5,400 nt of DNA, from positions 1 through 5,400 of the forward strand of contig CAJMQD010000085.1 of assembly GCA_905215425.1 (NCBI GenBank), written 5' to 3'. Below the pieces are notes generated by a model. That model was given only the letters and a program-made list of their open reading frames with translations, made no database searches and was not told the DNA's origin. A program made the translations under genes and the position numbers. The DNA is from an uncultured bacterium (GTDB lineage Bacteria; Bacillota; Clostridia; Oscillospirales; Oscillospiraceae). Each line of letters begins with the position of its first letter. Position 1 is the stretch's first letter. Positions 4,811 through 5,400 of this stretch are shown here, piece by piece.

Positions 4811-5400
4811 TTACAGCGTCAACAGCTCCAGGGCTTCGCCGTTGGCACAGGCACGGATCTGGGTAATGGGGTGCTGCCAGTTGTCGATGATGCGGCCGGC
4901 GATGGCGTCCTCCAGATCTTTCTGAATCTGGCGGCGGAGATTCCGGGCGCCGTAGGCGGCGGAGTAGGATTTTTTCACCAGATAGTCCAGCAGGGAGTCG
5001 TCCCAGGAGAGGGCGATATCCCGCTCGGCCAAGCTGCCGCGCAGCTCCTCCAGCATGAGGCCGGCAATTTTCTTGAAATCCTCCTGGGTGAGCTGGTTGA
5101 AGTAGACCACTTCGTCCACCCGATTGAGGAATTCGGGGCGCAGGAACTCCTGAAGAGCCTTCATGGCCCGGTCACGGCCCTGCTGGTCGTCGGTGCGGTC
5201 GAAGCCCACACTGCCCGTTTTAACGCCGCTGCCGGCGTTAGAGGTCATCACAACGACGGTGTTTTCAAAGTTTACCACCCGGCCCTGGCTGTCGGTGATG
5301 CGGCCATCGTCCAGAATCTGAAGCAGGATATTCAGCACATCGGGGTGGGCCTTCTCGATCTCGTCAAACAGCACCACGGAGTAGGGCTTGCGCCGCACCT
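4811..5400 (-). CDS. Clp protease ATP-binding subunit, ClpC/ClpE type, C-terminal part
   Basis: This is an Hsp100/AAA+ unfoldase that feeds proteins to the ClpP protease. About 195 C-terminal residues are visible and the frame runs off the right edge, so the codon at 5398 (GTG) is an internal valine. Numbering from it, the second AAA+ domain shows Walker B VVLFDEIEKAH (Asp12, Glu13), the helix NILLQILDDGRITDSQGR, sensor 1 TSN (Asn54), the arginine finger in RPEFLNR (Arg93) and sensor 2 GAR (Arg152), followed by the small C-terminal domain. VGF at 64-66, ten residues after sensor 1, sits where ClpA and ClpC carry the ClpP-docking loop. ClpB lacks it, so ClpB is disfavoured. The SNAGSG...SVGF pattern leans towards ClpE, but the distinguishing N-terminal and middle regions are outside the window, so I give no symbol. 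The stop is TAA (4811-4813). Any CtsR operator would lie outside the window. Confidence 0.93.
   Translation of the reverse strand, partial: VRRKPYSVVLFDEIEKAHPDVLNILLQILDDGRITDSQGRVVNFENTVVVMTSNAGSGVKTGSVGFDRTDDQQGRDRAMKALQEFLRPEFLNRVDEVVYFNQLTQEDFKKIAGLMLEELRGSLAERDIALSWDDSLLDYLVKKSYSAAYGARNLRRQIQKDLEDAIAGRIIDNWQHPITQIRACANGEALELLTL

Overview
The window looks like a GC-rich chromosomal segment of a low-complexity-membrane Firmicute of the gut Oscillospiraceae type (Flavonifractor/Oscillibacter/Lawsonibacter-like). This rests on three things: a stand-alone RecD2 helicase instead of RecBCD, a ClpC/ClpE-type Hsp100 with a ClpP-docking loop, and a long intergenic mosaic of GC-rich hairpins of a kind I associate from memory with that family. 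The genus assignment is inference only.

Layout, left to right. Positions 1-1060 (+) hold the last third of uvrA, the damage-recognition ATPase of nucleotide excision repair, with its second ATP-binding cassette and zinc finger intact. Positions 1061-1673 carry no convincing gene. This region is packed with a G-quadruplex-capable C-tract, GC hairpins, a 60-nt cruciform-like module and two copies of a modular repeat whose first 66 bp are identical. Positions 1674-2171 (+) encode a 165-residue membrane protein of the COG2426 'small multidrug export' family. Positions 2226-2522 (+) encode a 98-residue protein with one membrane helix and what looks like half of a GT-A glycosyltransferase fold. Positions 2545-4743 (+) encode full-length RecD2. 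A 17-bp perfect hairpin at 4763-4801 with T-runs on both strands separates recD2 from the convergent minus-strand gene at 4811-5400, the C-terminal part of a Clp ATPase.

The COG2426 gene, the 98-residue gene and recD2 run in one direction with gaps of 54 and 22 bp and each has its own ribosome binding site, so they probably form one transcription unit, though a GC hairpin sits in the first gap. UvrA and RecD2 are both DNA-repair ATPases. The repeat mosaic makes it likely that uvrA is transcribed separately. The Clp gene is a separate unit that begins beyond the right edge.

The genes are mostly ordinary housekeeping genes. I see no defence system, CRISPR array, transposase or biosynthetic cluster. 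The parts worth a second look are the hairpin/repeat mosaic at 1061-1673 and the small half-glycosyltransferase protein at 2226-2522.
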